Positions 9,965 through 19,722 of a DNA stretch of 37,701 nucleotides are shown here, piece by piece (positions within the stretch are counted from its first letter, which is position 1; each line of letters opens with the position of its first letter). Under the pieces are notes generated by a model. The model did not search any database, was not told where the DNA came from, and was given only the letters and a program-made list of their open reading frames with translations. The position numbers were made by a program, and so were the translations under genes. The DNA comes from Hyphomicrobiales bacterium (GTDB lineage: Bacteria; Pseudomonadota; Alphaproteobacteria; Rhizobiales; HXMU1428-3), in the NCBI GenBank assembly GCA_017640685.1, contig JAEPQF010000018.1, positions 1 to 37,701 on the forward strand. Reading direction: 5' to 3'.

Positions 9965-10651
9965 TTATCCGGTGCGTTTCACTTTTAAATAAGTTGGATA
10001 ACGGCCCTCACGAAGCGCTTTTTGCTCATATCTTGTGCTTGGCCAACCTTCAGGGGGCGTTCGCCAATCTTTTCTCGATTGGGGTGACCAGACGAAATCT
10101 TTGCTTTGCTCAATCGCACTCAGGGAAGTTCGAATGTAATCTCCTATATCTGAAGCAATAATAAAATCTGCTCCCGGTTTTAAGACGCGGGCTAACATTT
10201 TGAGCGTTTCAGCTGTCACAAACCGGCGTTTGCGGTGACGTTTCTTTGGCCAAGGATCAGGGTAGAGCAAATAAATTCGGCTCAAACTTTGAGCTGGCAG
10301 CCAATTAATTATTTTGCGGGCATCATGGTCGAATATACGGATATTTTCTAAATTTTCACCCTCTATCGCCACTAGTAATTTTGCAATGCCGTTTAAAAAG
10401 GGCTCGCAACCAATGAACTGAATATCAGGATTAACCTTGGCTGTTGCGCTTAGATGTTCACCGCCGCCAAAGCCAATTTCGAGCCAAAGCTCTTTGTCGC
10501 ATTGGCTTAGGCTATCTGCTTCAAATGGAGTTTCAGGATTAATTTTCAGTTTCGGCAGGAGAGTTTCAACTAAGTTTTGTTGTCTGGCACTTAGTTTTTT
10601 GCATTTTTGGCGACCGAAAATGTAACTTTTTTTAGTGAGATCTTCAGCCAT
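9965..10651 (-). CDS. trmB: tRNA (guanine-N7-)-methyltransferase TrmB
   Basis: LWLEIGFGGGEHL...IYLLYPDPWPKKRHRKRRFV. Confidence 0.96.
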   Translation of the reverse strand: MAEDLTKKSYIFGRQKCKKLSARQQNLVETLLPKLKINPETPFEADSLSQCDKELWLEIGFGGGEHLSATAKVNPDIQFIGCEPFLNGIAKLLVAIEGENLENIRIFDHDARKIINWLPAQSLSRIYLLYPDPWPKKRHRKRRFVTAETLKMLARVLKPGADFIIASDIGDYIRTSLSAIEQSKDFVWSPQSRKDWRTPPEGWPSTRYEQKALREGRYPTYLKVKRTG

Positions 10652-10682
10652 GTTATTTGCCGGAGGTGGGTTGTATCAGTTA

Positions 10683-10718
10683 TTCCACCACTTTGAGATG
10701 AAGCAAAGTGGTGGAATG
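10683..10718. other. Perfect 14-bp inverted repeat between metK and trmB
   Basis: ATTCCACCACTTTG-agatgaag-CAAAGTGGTGGAAT. Confidence 0.9.
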
Positions 10719-10739
10719 ATTATTCAATTAGCTAACTGC

Positions 10740-11909
10740 TTAACTTACTGCGCTTTTCAATTGGTCGACAAGATCAGTGCGCTCCCATGAGAAGCCGCCA
10801 TCTGCATCTGGTGTCCGACCAAAGTGACCATAAGCTGCTGTGCGCTCAAAAATTGGCTTTTGTAGACCTAGATGCTCACGAATGCCACGTGGACTTAAAT
10901 CCATAACTTCCATTAACGCTGCTTCTAGTTTGGCTTCGTCTACATTTCCTGTGCCATGTAAATCAACATAGATTGACAATGGTTTTGACACACCAATCGC
11001 ATATGAAAGTTGTAATGTGCATTTATCAGCAAGTTCAGCAGCGACAACGTTTTTCGCAAGATAACGTGACGCATAGGCAGCTGAGCGGTCAACTTTGGTT
11101 GAATCTTTTCCAGAGAACGCGCCGCCGCCGTGAGGTGCTGCACCGCCATATGTATCAACAATGATTTTACGGCCAGTTAAACCTGCGTCACCATCTGGTC
11201 CACCGATTACAAACCGGCCAGTTGGGTTAACATAAAGCTCTTCATCTGGGCACATCCAACCTTCAGGTAGGACATCTTCGATAAATCCACGCACTTTTTC
11301 ACGAAGTTCAGCTTGATCTGTTCCTTCGCTATGCTGCGTTGAAACAACGACTGATGTAGCTTTTACTGGTACACCGTTTTCATAGGCCAAAGTTACTTGG
11401 CTTTTTGCATCTGGGCCAAATTCTGGGCATGAGCCATCATGTCGTGCTTTTGCCATGTTTTTCAAAATTTGATGTGAAAAGTGGATTGGAGCTGGCATAA
11501 GCACATCTGTTTCACGGCATGCATAACCAAACATAATGCCCTGGTCACCAGCGCCTTCATCTTTATTACCATCAGCATCAACACCTTGTGCGATATCCAC
11601 TGATTGCTCATGCACAACGCAATCAATATCTGCTGTTGCATGATGGAAACCGTCTTGTTCATAGCCAATGTCTTTAATGGCTCTGCGCGCGACTTCGATT
11701 AATTGGTCTTTTGTTACGCTACCGGCACAGCGAACTTCACCTGCAAGCACGACTTTATTTGTCGTTGTTAACGTTTCAACAGCAACGCGGCTATCAGGAT
11801 CAACAGCAAGATAAGTATCTACGATGGCATCTGAAATACGATCACATACTTTATCTGGATGGCCTTCAGATACAGATTCGCTTGTGAATAAATAGCTTTG
11901 ACGCGTCAC
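10740..11909 (-). CDS. metK: S-adenosylmethionine synthetase
   Basis: [34 protein letters not shown]...; GTG start at 11909 preceded by GGGGAG is preferred over the TTG start in the ORF track. Confidence 0.97.
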   Translation of the reverse strand: MTRQSYLFTSESVSEGHPDKVCDRISDAIVDTYLAVDPDSRVAVETLTTTNKVVLAGEVRCAGSVTKDQLIEVARRAIKDIGYEQDGFHHATADIDCVVHEQSVDIAQGVDADGNKDEGAGDQGIMFGYACRETDVLMPAPIHFSHQILKNMAKARHDGSCPEFGPDAKSQVTLAYENGVPVKATSVVVSTQHSEGTDQAELREKVRGFIEDVLPEGWMCPDEELYVNPTGRFVIGGPDGDAGLTGRKIIVDTYGGAAPHGGGAFSGKDSTKVDRSAAYASRYLAKNVVAAELADKCTLQLSYAIGVSKPLSIYVDLHGTGNVDEAKLEAALMEVMDLSPRGIREHLGLQKPIFERTAAYGHFGRTPDADGGFSWERTDLVDQLKSAVS

Positions 11910-12026
11910 GTTTTCACTCCCCAAAATGGAAAAAAGATTAACTTTGATTGAATATTTAAACTTAGTGGGGACTTTTTGCAGAAAGGTGGGGTATCGGTCA
12001 AGTGATTTCTAGCAAATTATCTGAAA

Positions 12027-12476
12027 CTACTCATCATTCGTACTGCTTGCTTCTTCCGATAAACTTCTGATGAGGTCTATGACACGGCGACGGACTTGAG
12101 GATCTTGAATTTTTACGAATGCACGGTTTAATTCCAGTCCTTCCCGTGAATTCAGAAATTCGAGAACAAAATCCTGAGACTTTTCCTCGGCAAACCCGAC
12201 TTGCATGTCACCTGAGTTTTCTGTTTCAAGATCATCGAAAAAGTAAGAAATTGGAACTTCAAGGACTTTTGCCAGTTGGAATAGACGGCTTGCGCCAACC
12301 CGGTTTGCGCCTTTTTCATATTTTTGGATTTGTTGGAAGGTTAGGCCCATTTGCTCACCTAACCGTTCTTGACTAAGGCCGCTCATCATTCTGCGCAAGC
12401 GAATGCGCCCACCAACATGGATATCAATAGGATTTGGTTTTCTTGGTTGGTTGTTGGAACCCGTCATCGTATCCAT
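12027..12476 (-). CDS. XRE-family helix-turn-helix regulator (conserved alphaproteobacterial, PraR-like)
   Basis: IDIHVGGRIRLRRMMSGLSQERLGEQMGLTFQQIQKYEKGANRVGASRLFQLAKVLEVPISYFFDD. Confidence 0.9.
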   Translation of the reverse strand: MDTMTGSNNQPRKPNPIDIHVGGRIRLRRMMSGLSQERLGEQMGLTFQQIQKYEKGANRVGASRLFQLAKVLEVPISYFFDDLETENSGDMQVGFAEEKSQDFVLEFLNSREGLELNRAFVKIQDPQVRRRVIDLIRSLSEEASSTNDE

Positions 12477-12615
12477 AATTTTCTCCCTTTAAGGGCCGTT
12501 CGTTATGATTATTTAGTATGCCTAGCATTAAATAATTTGCATGCTGATATATTATATATGAAATCGACTTTTAGCCCAAATTGGGCCAGAAACCTATCGA
12601 TTTTTTAAATCTTGG

Positions 12616-14328
12616 TTAGTGCTTGCTAGTGAATTTTGAACGATTTGTCAAAATTTTCTCTGTACTGATTAGTACGCCAAAAGTAAGCAAGACTAAAAAG
12701 CTCAATAATTCTTTAGGCAGGGGGAGATTAATAATTTTAGATGTTTTAGGTAATTTTGAAATTACTATTTCTGTTTTATTTAAAGATGTCTTTTTTACTA
12801 CTCTTCCAATACCATCAAAAATCGCAGACATACCACCATTTACAGATCTAACCATTGGCAAGCCTGTTTCCAAGGCTCTTAACCGGACTTGGTGAAGATG
12901 CTGATGTGGGCCAACCGTTTGGCCGAACCACCCATCATTTGAAATGTTTAACAACCATTTAGCTCCCTGTTGCGCTGTATTTTCTGGCAAGGGAAAAATA
13001 GCTTCGTAGCAAATTGAGGGAAGAAATGAAGGTGCTTTTTTTAGTTGAACAGGCTTTGGTTCAGGGCCGATTTTAAACCCGCCTCTTTCATCCGCGATGG
13101 CTTTTAAACCAAGCCATTTAAAAAGTTGGGGAAAGGGGAGGTATTCACCGAAAGGAACAAGATGATTTTTATCATACAGACTTTCAATCTCACCTCTATC
13201 ATTAACGACGAACAAACTATTATAGACTTGGTAATTACTGGTTGAATTTAAATCTTGGTTATTTTCAACATGGAACGCACCTGAAATGAGTGTGCTCCTC
13301 TCTGCCAACATTTCATCTAATCTTTTTAAAATTGTAGGGCTTCTGTTTAATGCAAACGGAATGGCTGTTTCTGGCCAGATGATTAATCTTTGCTCAAATT
13401 TATTTTTATCTAGTTCTGGCAAAGTTTCTGTTAGCTCTATTGTTTTTAAAAGAGCCGCTGGGCGTTTTTTTAAATCGACTTTGTCTTTTTGAGAGATATT
13501 TGGTTGAACCAAGACCAGTTCATATTCTTTTAAAAACTTGGTTGGCCCTTCACTTTCAATTCTTAGGACACCAAAGCCATACATCCCGATTAAAACAAGA
13601 GCTGAAAATGCTAACGGCAAAATTTTACTTATTGAGAAATGTGTTTGAATTTCAGCTGTTTTTTTAGCGTCGTCTAGAGGAGATGCAAAAAGAGCTGGCG
13701 TTGAGAATATCAAAGCTGCGATGGCACTTAGACCAAATAAACCAAACACTGAAATGCTTTGCATAAATTCCAGCTGCCCCGTTAAACTATGGCCAATGAG
13801 ATTCCATGGGAAGCCGGTTAGAATGTGACTTCTCAACCAATCAGCGCAGAAAATACTGAGACTGAAAATGATTAAACGCTCAGGACCTGTTGTCCAAAAC
13901 AGACTGCTGACCATTAATGGTATCGAATAAAAGAGGCCTAAGAAGGCTGGCAGCATGGTTACAGCAAAGGGTAAAACCCAACCGAATTTTTCTGGCTCGA
14001 CCAAAAATGAAGAGCCCAACCAATAAAGTGAAACTAGGAAATAACCAAATCCAAATACCCAGCCAATAATGGCTATTTGCTTTAATTGTGATTTATTAAA
14101 TTTTATTTTGCTCTCACCTAGTGCTTTGTTTTCAGCAAACACAGTGCCATCAACCAACCAAATGAGTATCGGGAATGTAATAAAAAGGATTGGCCAAAAA
14201 GAAATTGGTGGCATGGCCAAGGTTGAGAAAATACCAAGCAGAAAAGCTAAAAGATATTTTTGTTTTTTAGGGAGTTGGCTCATGATTTTATTTAAGCTCA
14301 TCAATTTATGAGCATATTTATTCAACAT
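12616..14328 (-). CDS. lnt: Apolipoprotein N-acyltransferase
   Basis: Multi-TM N-terminus, FPWNLIGHSLTGQ, nitrilase-like LIIWPETAIPF...NDGWFGQTVGPHQHLHQVRLRALETGLPMVRSVNGGMSAIFD. Confidence 0.95.
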   Translation of the reverse strand: MLNKYAHKLMSLNKIMSQLPKKQKYLLAFLLGIFSTLAMPPISFWPILFITFPILIWLVDGTVFAENKALGESKIKFNKSQLKQIAIIGWVFGFGYFLVSLYWLGSSFLVEPEKFGWVLPFAVTMLPAFLGLFYSIPLMVSSLFWTTGPERLIIFSLSIFCADWLRSHILTGFPWNLIGHSLTGQLEFMQSISVFGLFGLSAIAALIFSTPALFASPLDDAKKTAEIQTHFSISKILPLAFSALVLIGMYGFGVLRIESEGPTKFLKEYELVLVQPNISQKDKVDLKKRPAALLKTIELTETLPELDKNKFEQRLIIWPETAIPFALNRSPTILKRLDEMLAERSTLISGAFHVENNQDLNSTSNYQVYNSLFVVNDRGEIESLYDKNHLVPFGEYLPFPQLFKWLGLKAIADERGGFKIGPEPKPVQLKKAPSFLPSICYEAIFPLPENTAQQGAKWLLNISNDGWFGQTVGPHQHLHQVRLRALETGLPMVRSVNGGMSAIFDGIGRVVKKTSLNKTEIVISKLPKTSKIINLPLPKELLSFLVLLTFGVLISTEKILTNRSKFTSKH

Positions 14329-14369
14329 GAAGCTTCGGCTCCGCTTAATGAAAAACTACTTTTAAAGGC

Positions 14370-15422
14370 TTATTTTTTAATAGAAATCTTTAGAGTTTTA
14401 ATGCGTCTTGGATCAGCACTTAGGACTTCAATTTCCAACCCAACCGGATGAGTTATGATTTCACCTCGAACCGGTACACGGCCTACGAGAGAGAAAACAA
14501 GACCACCTAATGTATCGATGTCATCATCACGCTCTTCTTCACCAAACAGATTTAAATTAATCTTCTCTTCTAAATCTTCAATCGGTGTTCTAGCTGAAGC
14601 GGTGAGCCCCGTTTCAAGATTACCACTCATGAGGCGGTCATTATTATCATCGTGCTCATCTTCAATTTCACCAACAACTTCCTCAACTAAATCTTCAATG
14701 GAGACAAGGCCATCTGTTCCGCCATATTCATCAACCACAAGTGCTAAGTGCACTCTTGTTGATTGCATTCTAAGAAGTAAGTTCACAACAGGCATTGAAG
14801 GCGGGACATAAAGCACATCTCGTGAAATATTGGCGTCTTTAATTTGCACCATAAAATCTTTCGCAGTGAGCCTGAATTGATCGATGTCTTTGACTAAGGT
14901 TGGTGCTTTGATTTCTTCATTTGTTTCTCTCCCACCAGAGATCACTTTTAAACCAACTGTTGCTTGTTTTTTTGAATTAGAATTTTCACCATTTTCTGCA
15001 ATCCAGCAAAGTAAATCTTTCACGTGAACCATGCCTGTTGGATCATCTAATGTTTCGCGGTAAACGGGGATGCGGGAATGACCAATTGTTTCGAAGTGTG
15101 TTAATAACTCTTTTAAACTTGCAGTTTCCTCAATGGCTTCAATATCTGCTCTTGGCACCATAACATCTTCAACGCGCAGGCTACCAAAACGTAAGATGTT
15201 TGCAATCATCACCCGTTCTTGATTGCTGAAACTATCGCTTTCACCAGATTCTAAATCAACAGCTTGCTCAAGCTGGTTTCTTAGATCATCCGACATTGTG
15301 TCAGAGAAAACCGTTTTAATCGTTTTCTTGATAAATTGTTTAATTTTACCTGGTTCAGAGGTTTCAGACTCTAAATGACTATCTGTCTTGATTTCTGAAC
15401 TTGGTACTGTTTCGTCGGTCAT
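14370..15422 (-). CDS. Hemolysin/CorC-type CBS-domain protein
   Basis: VEDVMVPRADIEAIEE...GHSRIPVYRETLDDPTGMVHVKDLL...LALVVDEYGGTDGLVSIEDLVEEVVGEIEDEHD. Confidence 0.92.
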   Translation of the reverse strand: MTDETVPSSEIKTDSHLESETSEPGKIKQFIKKTIKTVFSDTMSDDLRNQLEQAVDLESGESDSFSNQERVMIANILRFGSLRVEDVMVPRADIEAIEETASLKELLTHFETIGHSRIPVYRETLDDPTGMVHVKDLLCWIAENGENSNSKKQATVGLKVISGGRETNEEIKAPTLVKDIDQFRLTAKDFMVQIKDANISRDVLYVPPSMPVVNLLLRMQSTRVHLALVVDEYGGTDGLVSIEDLVEEVVGEIEDEHDDNNDRLMSGNLETGLTASARTPIEDLEEKINLNLFGEEERDDDIDTLGGLVFSLVGRVPVRGEIITHPVGLEIEVLSADPRRIKTLKISIKK

Positions 15423-15468
15423 TATCTTTTAAAAAATCTGTTTCTAATCATTTCGAAATTTTAGTGCT

Positions 15469-15632
15469 TCTTCAGTTGCTCTTTTTTGCGTTCCTTAAGT
15501 TTCCCACTAGAAACCACCGCGAGCATCCGCTTTTTTATGCTTCAGATGCCCACAAGCATCCGCATTTTTTGCGCTTCAGATGCCTACAAGCATCCGCATT
15601 TTTTGCGCTTCAGATGCCTACAAGCATCCGCA
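15469..15632 (+). repeat. Family A cluster: nested pair (outer 15469-15530) followed by three near-tandem copies
   Basis: ATGCTTCAGATGCCCACAAGCATCCGCATTTTTT then two perfect copies of GCGCTTCAGATGCCTACAAGCATCCGCA with 34-nt period. Confidence 0.9.
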
Positions 15633-15640
15633 AGCAATAC

Positions 15641-16219
15641 TCAAACAACAGGGTCACCTTCGTACGGATTTTCTAATCCTAGCTGTTTCATGAGCTTTAT
15701 TTCAAGTGTTTCCATTGCCTCAGCATCTTCACTTGTCTCATGATCATAGCCTAAAAGATGTAACACTCCATGAACAACTAAGTGAGAAAGGTGCGTTTGA
15801 AGCGCTTTTTTCTCGTTTTTTGCCTCTTCTGACACATAATCATAAGCCAAAATCACATCTCCAATGTGAACTGGCTCATTTTCTTCGCCTGGCAATAGAC
15901 TTTCAGTTGACGGAAATGAGAGCACATTGGTTGCTTTATCTCTCCCTCGGTAGGTTTTGTTTAAATTTCTGATGGACACATCATCACTCATCACCAAGAC
16001 AGCAAGACGATGTGGTGATTTCATGGCTAAGCGGGCAGATTTTGTTGGTTCTTGGCTGAGAGCTAATAGAGATGCTTCTTTCAAAAAGGTAAAATCCGTG
16101 TCTATTTCGCTCCACCTTTGGTCTTCCAAGATGAGTTCAATTTCTAGATCTTGCCCCTCTTTATGAGCACTCCATTCAATTACAGGGGCTTCGTTGGCTG
16201 AGACATCATCTTGTTCCAC
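15641..16219 (-). CDS. ybeY: Endoribonuclease YbeY
   Basis: NKTYRGRDKATNVLSFP...GDVILAYDYV...HLVVHGVLHLLGYDHE (HGxxHLxGYDH motif). Confidence 0.95.
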   Translation of the reverse strand: MEQDDVSANEAPVIEWSAHKEGQDLEIELILEDQRWSEIDTDFTFLKEASLLALSQEPTKSARLAMKSPHRLAVLVMSDDVSIRNLNKTYRGRDKATNVLSFPSTESLLPGEENEPVHIGDVILAYDYVSEEAKNEKKALQTHLSHLVVHGVLHLLGYDHETSEDAEAMETLEIKLMKQLGLENPYEGDPVV

Positions 16220-16230
16220 GAGCTTTGACC

Positions 16231-17364
16231 TTATTCATTTTCATCGTAAGCCTTGACTATCTTTGCAACCAAATCTCGGCGCACAACATCTTCACCTTGG
16301 AAAGTGATTTGCTTAATTTCATCTACTTTGCGTAATAGATAAGACGCATCCATTAAACCAGATTTCTCACCCCTTGGAAGATCAACCTGGCTTGGGTCTC
16401 CGGTGATAACCATTTTTGACCCTTCACCCAAACGGGTGAGAAACATTTTCATTTGCATTGTCGTGCAATTTTGCGCTTCATCCAAAATGACAAAACTGTT
16501 TGATAAAGTTCGTCCTCGCATGAAAGCTAGAGGAGCGATTTCAATAACGTTATTTTCAATCTCTTTTTCAACTCGTTCTGCTGGCAAACAATCATAGAGC
16601 GCATCATACAGAGGGCGCAAATACGGGTCGACTTTCTCTCGCATGTCGCCCGGTAAAAAACCTAAGCGCTCGCCCGCTTCAACAGCTGGTCTTGAGAGAA
16701 TAATTCGCTCAACTTTGCCTTGTTCTAAGGCAGCGGCAGCGGCGGCTACAGCGATATAAGTTTTGCCGGTGCCAGCAGGGCCAAAAGCAAAGACCAGATC
16801 GCTTTGCTCCATGCCTCTGATATATTGGCTTTGGCGCGGGGTTCTTGCGGTGATGTGTTTTTTACGTGTGCGGATATGAGCCTGTCCATTTTGGGGTTGG
16901 CCATTTTCGGAAGATTTTTGTTTTCCCTTGCTCTCAGTTTTTTTAGATTTTTTACGTTCCTTTTTAGGAGCATCATCTAAGGGTTCATAGTTAGATTTGG
17001 TCACGTTCTCTGATTTTTGATCGGACGCCATTTCAACTTCCTCGCTTAATTCTGCGCTTTCTGCATGTCTGATAGCGCCGTCAATATCGCCTGGTGTGAG
17101 ATCAGCTCCTGTTGTGATGCGGCTATATAAATGCTCAAGAATTTCTTGGGCCATATCGCATTGTTCTTTTGAACCTTCAAGGGTGAGTATGTTGCCATGA
17201 ATATAGGCATCTATATTTAGACGATCTTCGATGATGGCGAGGTTGCCATCAAATTCGCCAAGCAAAATTGCGAGTAAACGGTTATCTTCAAAGCTCATTG
17301 ATTGGGAATGGCTATTTGTTTTTTTAGCCTTTTTATCCGATCCGGACTTTGTATATGCCCCCAA
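16231..17364 (-). CDS. phoH: PhoH-family ATPase
   Basis: DLVFAFGPAGTGKTYIAVAAAAAALEQGKVERIILSRPAVEAGERLGFLPGDMREKVDPYLRPLYDAL. Confidence 0.95.
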   Translation of the reverse strand: MGAYTKSGSDKKAKKTNSHSQSMSFEDNRLLAILLGEFDGNLAIIEDRLNIDAYIHGNILTLEGSKEQCDMAQEILEHLYSRITTGADLTPGDIDGAIRHAESAELSEEVEMASDQKSENVTKSNYEPLDDAPKKERKKSKKTESKGKQKSSENGQPQNGQAHIRTRKKHITARTPRQSQYIRGMEQSDLVFAFGPAGTGKTYIAVAAAAAALEQGKVERIILSRPAVEAGERLGFLPGDMREKVDPYLRPLYDALYDCLPAERVEKEIENNVIEIAPLAFMRGRTLSNSFVILDEAQNCTTMQMKMFLTRLGEGSKMVITGDPSQVDLPRGEKSGLMDASYLLRKVDEIKQITFQGEDVVRRDLVAKIVKAYDENE

Positions 17365-17382
17365 ACTTGTGTCCTTTCTTTA

Positions 17383-17547
17383 GTGGCGCTTCAGATGCCC
17401 ACTTTGCATCCGCGCTTTTTTAGTTGCGCTTCAGATGCCTACTATGCATCCGCGCTTTTAATGCTCCTTCGGTTGCCTCTTTTAGTGCGCCTTTAGGTTG
17501 CCCACTTGCAACCGGCGCAAAGCAACCGTCGCTGTTACCTACAGAAT
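17383..17547 (+). repeat. Family A cluster: two singles (17386-17415, 17426-17455) and a nested pair (outer 17463-17530, inner 17487-17518)
   Basis: GCTCCTTCGGTTGCCTCttttagt-[GCGCCTTTAGGTTGCCCACTTGCAACCGGCGC]-aaaGCAACCGTCGC. Confidence 0.92.
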
Positions 17548-17574
17548 TTGGTGCTAAAAAAAACGCTATACATT

Positions 17575-17608
17575 AGCTCAGCCCTAAAAAGGCTGAGCTC
17601 CTTCTTCA
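17575..17608 (+). repeat. Family B 3' hairpin fragment
   Basis: AGCTCAGCCctaaaaaGGCTGAGCTCCTTCTTC. Confidence 0.75.
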
Positions 17609-17646
17609 AATAGTAAGCGCTTCATTTTCTTAGTACTATTCCACAC

Positions 17647-18984
17647 CTATGATGATGGATTTATGACGCCTTGCAAGCTATTTAAGGTTGCAGACTTAAT
17701 TGTTACATCAACCATATCGCCGATTTTAGCATGTTCAGCTTCAAGATGCACGGATTGAAGGTAAGGTGAGCGGCCGATGAGCTGGCCTTCATTTCTGCCA
17801 ATTTTCTCAAGCAAAACAGTCATTTGACTACCTACTTTACTTTCATTGAAAGATTTTTGTTGCTCTGTGAGCCGTTTTTGCAATATCGCAAGGCGCTCTT
17901 TCTTGACCTCTTCGTCAATTTGCTCTTCAATTTCAGCTGCTGGTGTGCCTGGGCGTGGGCTATATTTAAACGAATAGGCACTCGCATAACCAATGGTTTC
18001 CACCATATCCATGGTGTCTTGGAAGTCTTTGTCTGTTTCACCAGGGAAACCAACAATGATATCGGTTGAGAGCGCTAAATCTGGTTGCCCTTCACGAATG
18101 CGCTCAACAAGCTCAATGTAAAACTCACGTGTGTGGCGGCGGTTCATATCTTTTAAAATTTTATCTGAACCAGATTGAAACGGGAGATGCAGGTAAGGCA
18201 TGACCAACGGGTTATCCCTGTGAGCATGGATTAAATCATCTTCCATATCTCTTGGATGACTTGTTGTATAGCGAAGGCGCTCAATGCCCTCAATTTTACT
18301 CAACTCATCGAGTAACCTTGCGAGTGACCAATCTTTGCCGTCCAAACCTTCACCATGATAGCCATTTACATTTTGCCCAAGCAATGTGAGCTCATGCACA
18401 CCTTGGTCTACAAGACGATTTGCGTCATCGATGATTTGCTTGGCTGAGCGAGAAAATTCTCCACCCCTTGTATATGGCACGACACAAAAAGTGCAGAACT
18501 TATCACACCCTTCTTGCACGGTTACAAACGAACAAGGCGAGGTCGCTGTGATGCCTGGTAGTTTCCCGAATTTATCTTCTTCAGGGAACTCAGTTTCAAT
18601 CACAGGCTTTTTGCCAGTTTTAAATTCATCTAATAGTTCTGGTAAATTCTGATAAGACTGCGGCCCGACAACCATATCAACCACAGGCGCACGGCGGATG
18701 ATTTCTTCGCCTTCAGCTTGTGCTACACAACCGGCCACGGCAATGATGGTCTCTTTGCCTTTTTCGCTGCGCTCTTCTTTATTTTTTCGAACACGACCTA
18801 ATTCAGAGTAAACTTTTTCAGCCGCTTTTTCTCTAATATGGCAGGTATTGAGAACGACCATGTCAGCATCTGACATGTCGTCCGTTTGCTCATAGCCTTC
18901 ACCATCCATCAATTCAGCCATGCGCTCTGAATCATACACATTCATTTGGCAGCCATAGCTTTTAATAAATATTTTTTTAGTCAT
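17647..18984 (-). CDS. miaB: tRNA-2-methylthio-N6-dimethylallyladenosine synthase MiaB
   Basis: [15 protein letters not shown]...[24 protein letters not shown] (radical SAM CxxxCxxC). Confidence 0.96.
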   Translation of the reverse strand: MTKKIFIKSYGCQMNVYDSERMAELMDGEGYEQTDDMSDADMVVLNTCHIREKAAEKVYSELGRVRKNKEERSEKGKETIIAVAGCVAQAEGEEIIRRAPVVDMVVGPQSYQNLPELLDEFKTGKKPVIETEFPEEDKFGKLPGITATSPCSFVTVQEGCDKFCTFCVVPYTRGGEFSRSAKQIIDDANRLVDQGVHELTLLGQNVNGYHGEGLDGKDWSLARLLDELSKIEGIERLRYTTSHPRDMEDDLIHAHRDNPLVMPYLHLPFQSGSDKILKDMNRRHTREFYIELVERIREGQPDLALSTDIIVGFPGETDKDFQDTMDMVETIGYASAYSFKYSPRPGTPAAEIEEQIDEEVKKERLAILQKRLTEQQKSFNESKVGSQMTVLLEKIGRNEGQLIGRSPYLQSVHLEAEHAKIGDMVDVTIKSATLNSLQGVINPSS

Positions 18985-18993
18985 TCTTAAGTT

Positions 18994-19104
18994 GGCCCTT
19001 CAGTTGCCTTTTTTAATGGGCCTTCAGGTTTCCCACCAGAAACCGCCCACAAAGCAACCGGGCCATTTTTCTGGCCCTCCAGTTGCCTACTACGCAACCG
19101 GGCC
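18994..19104 (+). repeat. Family A nested pair (outer 18994-19064, inner 19018-19048) plus single (19073-19104)
   Basis: GGCCCTTCAGTTGCCttttttaat-[GGGCCTTCAGGTTTCCCACCAGAAACCGCCC]-acaaaGCAACCGGGCC; GGCCCTCCAGTTGCCTACTACGCAACCGGGCC. Confidence 0.93.
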
Positions 19105-19149
19105 TATTATCCTTCAGTTGCTTTGAATATATTTAAAACCTGCACAAAT

Positions 19150-19262
19150 ACCTACGAGGAGCGGGATTTTCAGTACTTCAGGTTGCCCACTAGCAACCGC
19201 ACTGCACCGGGCAAGCTAGCTTGCCATGTCCCTCAGCCCGAAAAGGGCTGTGCTCCTTCTTC
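19150..19262 (+). repeat. Family B element (copy 3, 5' incomplete) with nested family A hairpin (19172-19203)
   Basis: CCTACGAGGAGCGGG...[AGTACTTCAGGTTGCCCACTAGCAACCGCACT]...GGCAAGCtaGCTTGCCATGTCCCTCAGCCCgaaaAGGGCTGTGCTCCTTCTTC. Confidence 0.8.
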
Positions 19263-19354
19263 TAAATTGCACGTCTTCTTAATTGTCATTTTTAAGCTCT
19301 TCTAGGGCCAAAAAGCTGTTAGGTCCAGATTTTTTAAAGATCTAGTTAAAATAA

Positions 19355-19720
19355 CTATTCTTCTAAGCCTAATTCTTTTCTTTTTTTCTTCGTTAATTTT
19401 TGGATGACCTGATGGTAGCTCTCTTCAATATATGAGAATAATTCATCTTTACTCAACCCCGGTTCCTCATACATTTGGATCCATTTCATGCCCCTTGAGG
19501 CTAAATAGGGGGCGGGGCGTAGGCCTGGTTGCTCTTTTAGCATTTCATAGGAAATTTCCGAGCATTTAAACGTTATGCCTGAGTTATTCCCCTTATTCCA
19601 GCCGCCAATGGCAAAGACCTTCTCTCCCACTTTCCAAACATGAGCGCCACCCCATTGAACGACATAGGTGGTTTGAGGGAGTGAGCCGCAATAGTCGTTA
19701 AATTCATCATAACTGATCAT
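19355..19720 (-). CDS. MmcQ/YjbR-family protein
   Basis: DYCGSLPQTTYVVQWGGAHVWKVGEKVFAIGGW...ITFKCSEISYEMLKEQPGLRPAPYLASRGMKWIQM. Confidence 0.88.
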   Translation of the reverse strand: MISYDEFNDYCGSLPQTTYVVQWGGAHVWKVGEKVFAIGGWNKGNNSGITFKCSEISYEMLKEQPGLRPAPYLASRGMKWIQMYEEPGLSKDELFSYIEESYHQVIQKLTKKKRKELGLEE

Positions 19721-19722
19721 CT

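Noticed and set aside
15536-15632. Possible CRISPR array (palindromic near-tandem repeats)
   Set aside because: Units are separated only by identical short T-tracts, not unique spacers; no cas genes; the same hairpin is dispersed across all intergenic regions.
15401-15743. + strand ORFs with repeated LQMPTSIRIFCASDAYKHPH
   Set aside because: Translated tandem family A repeats.
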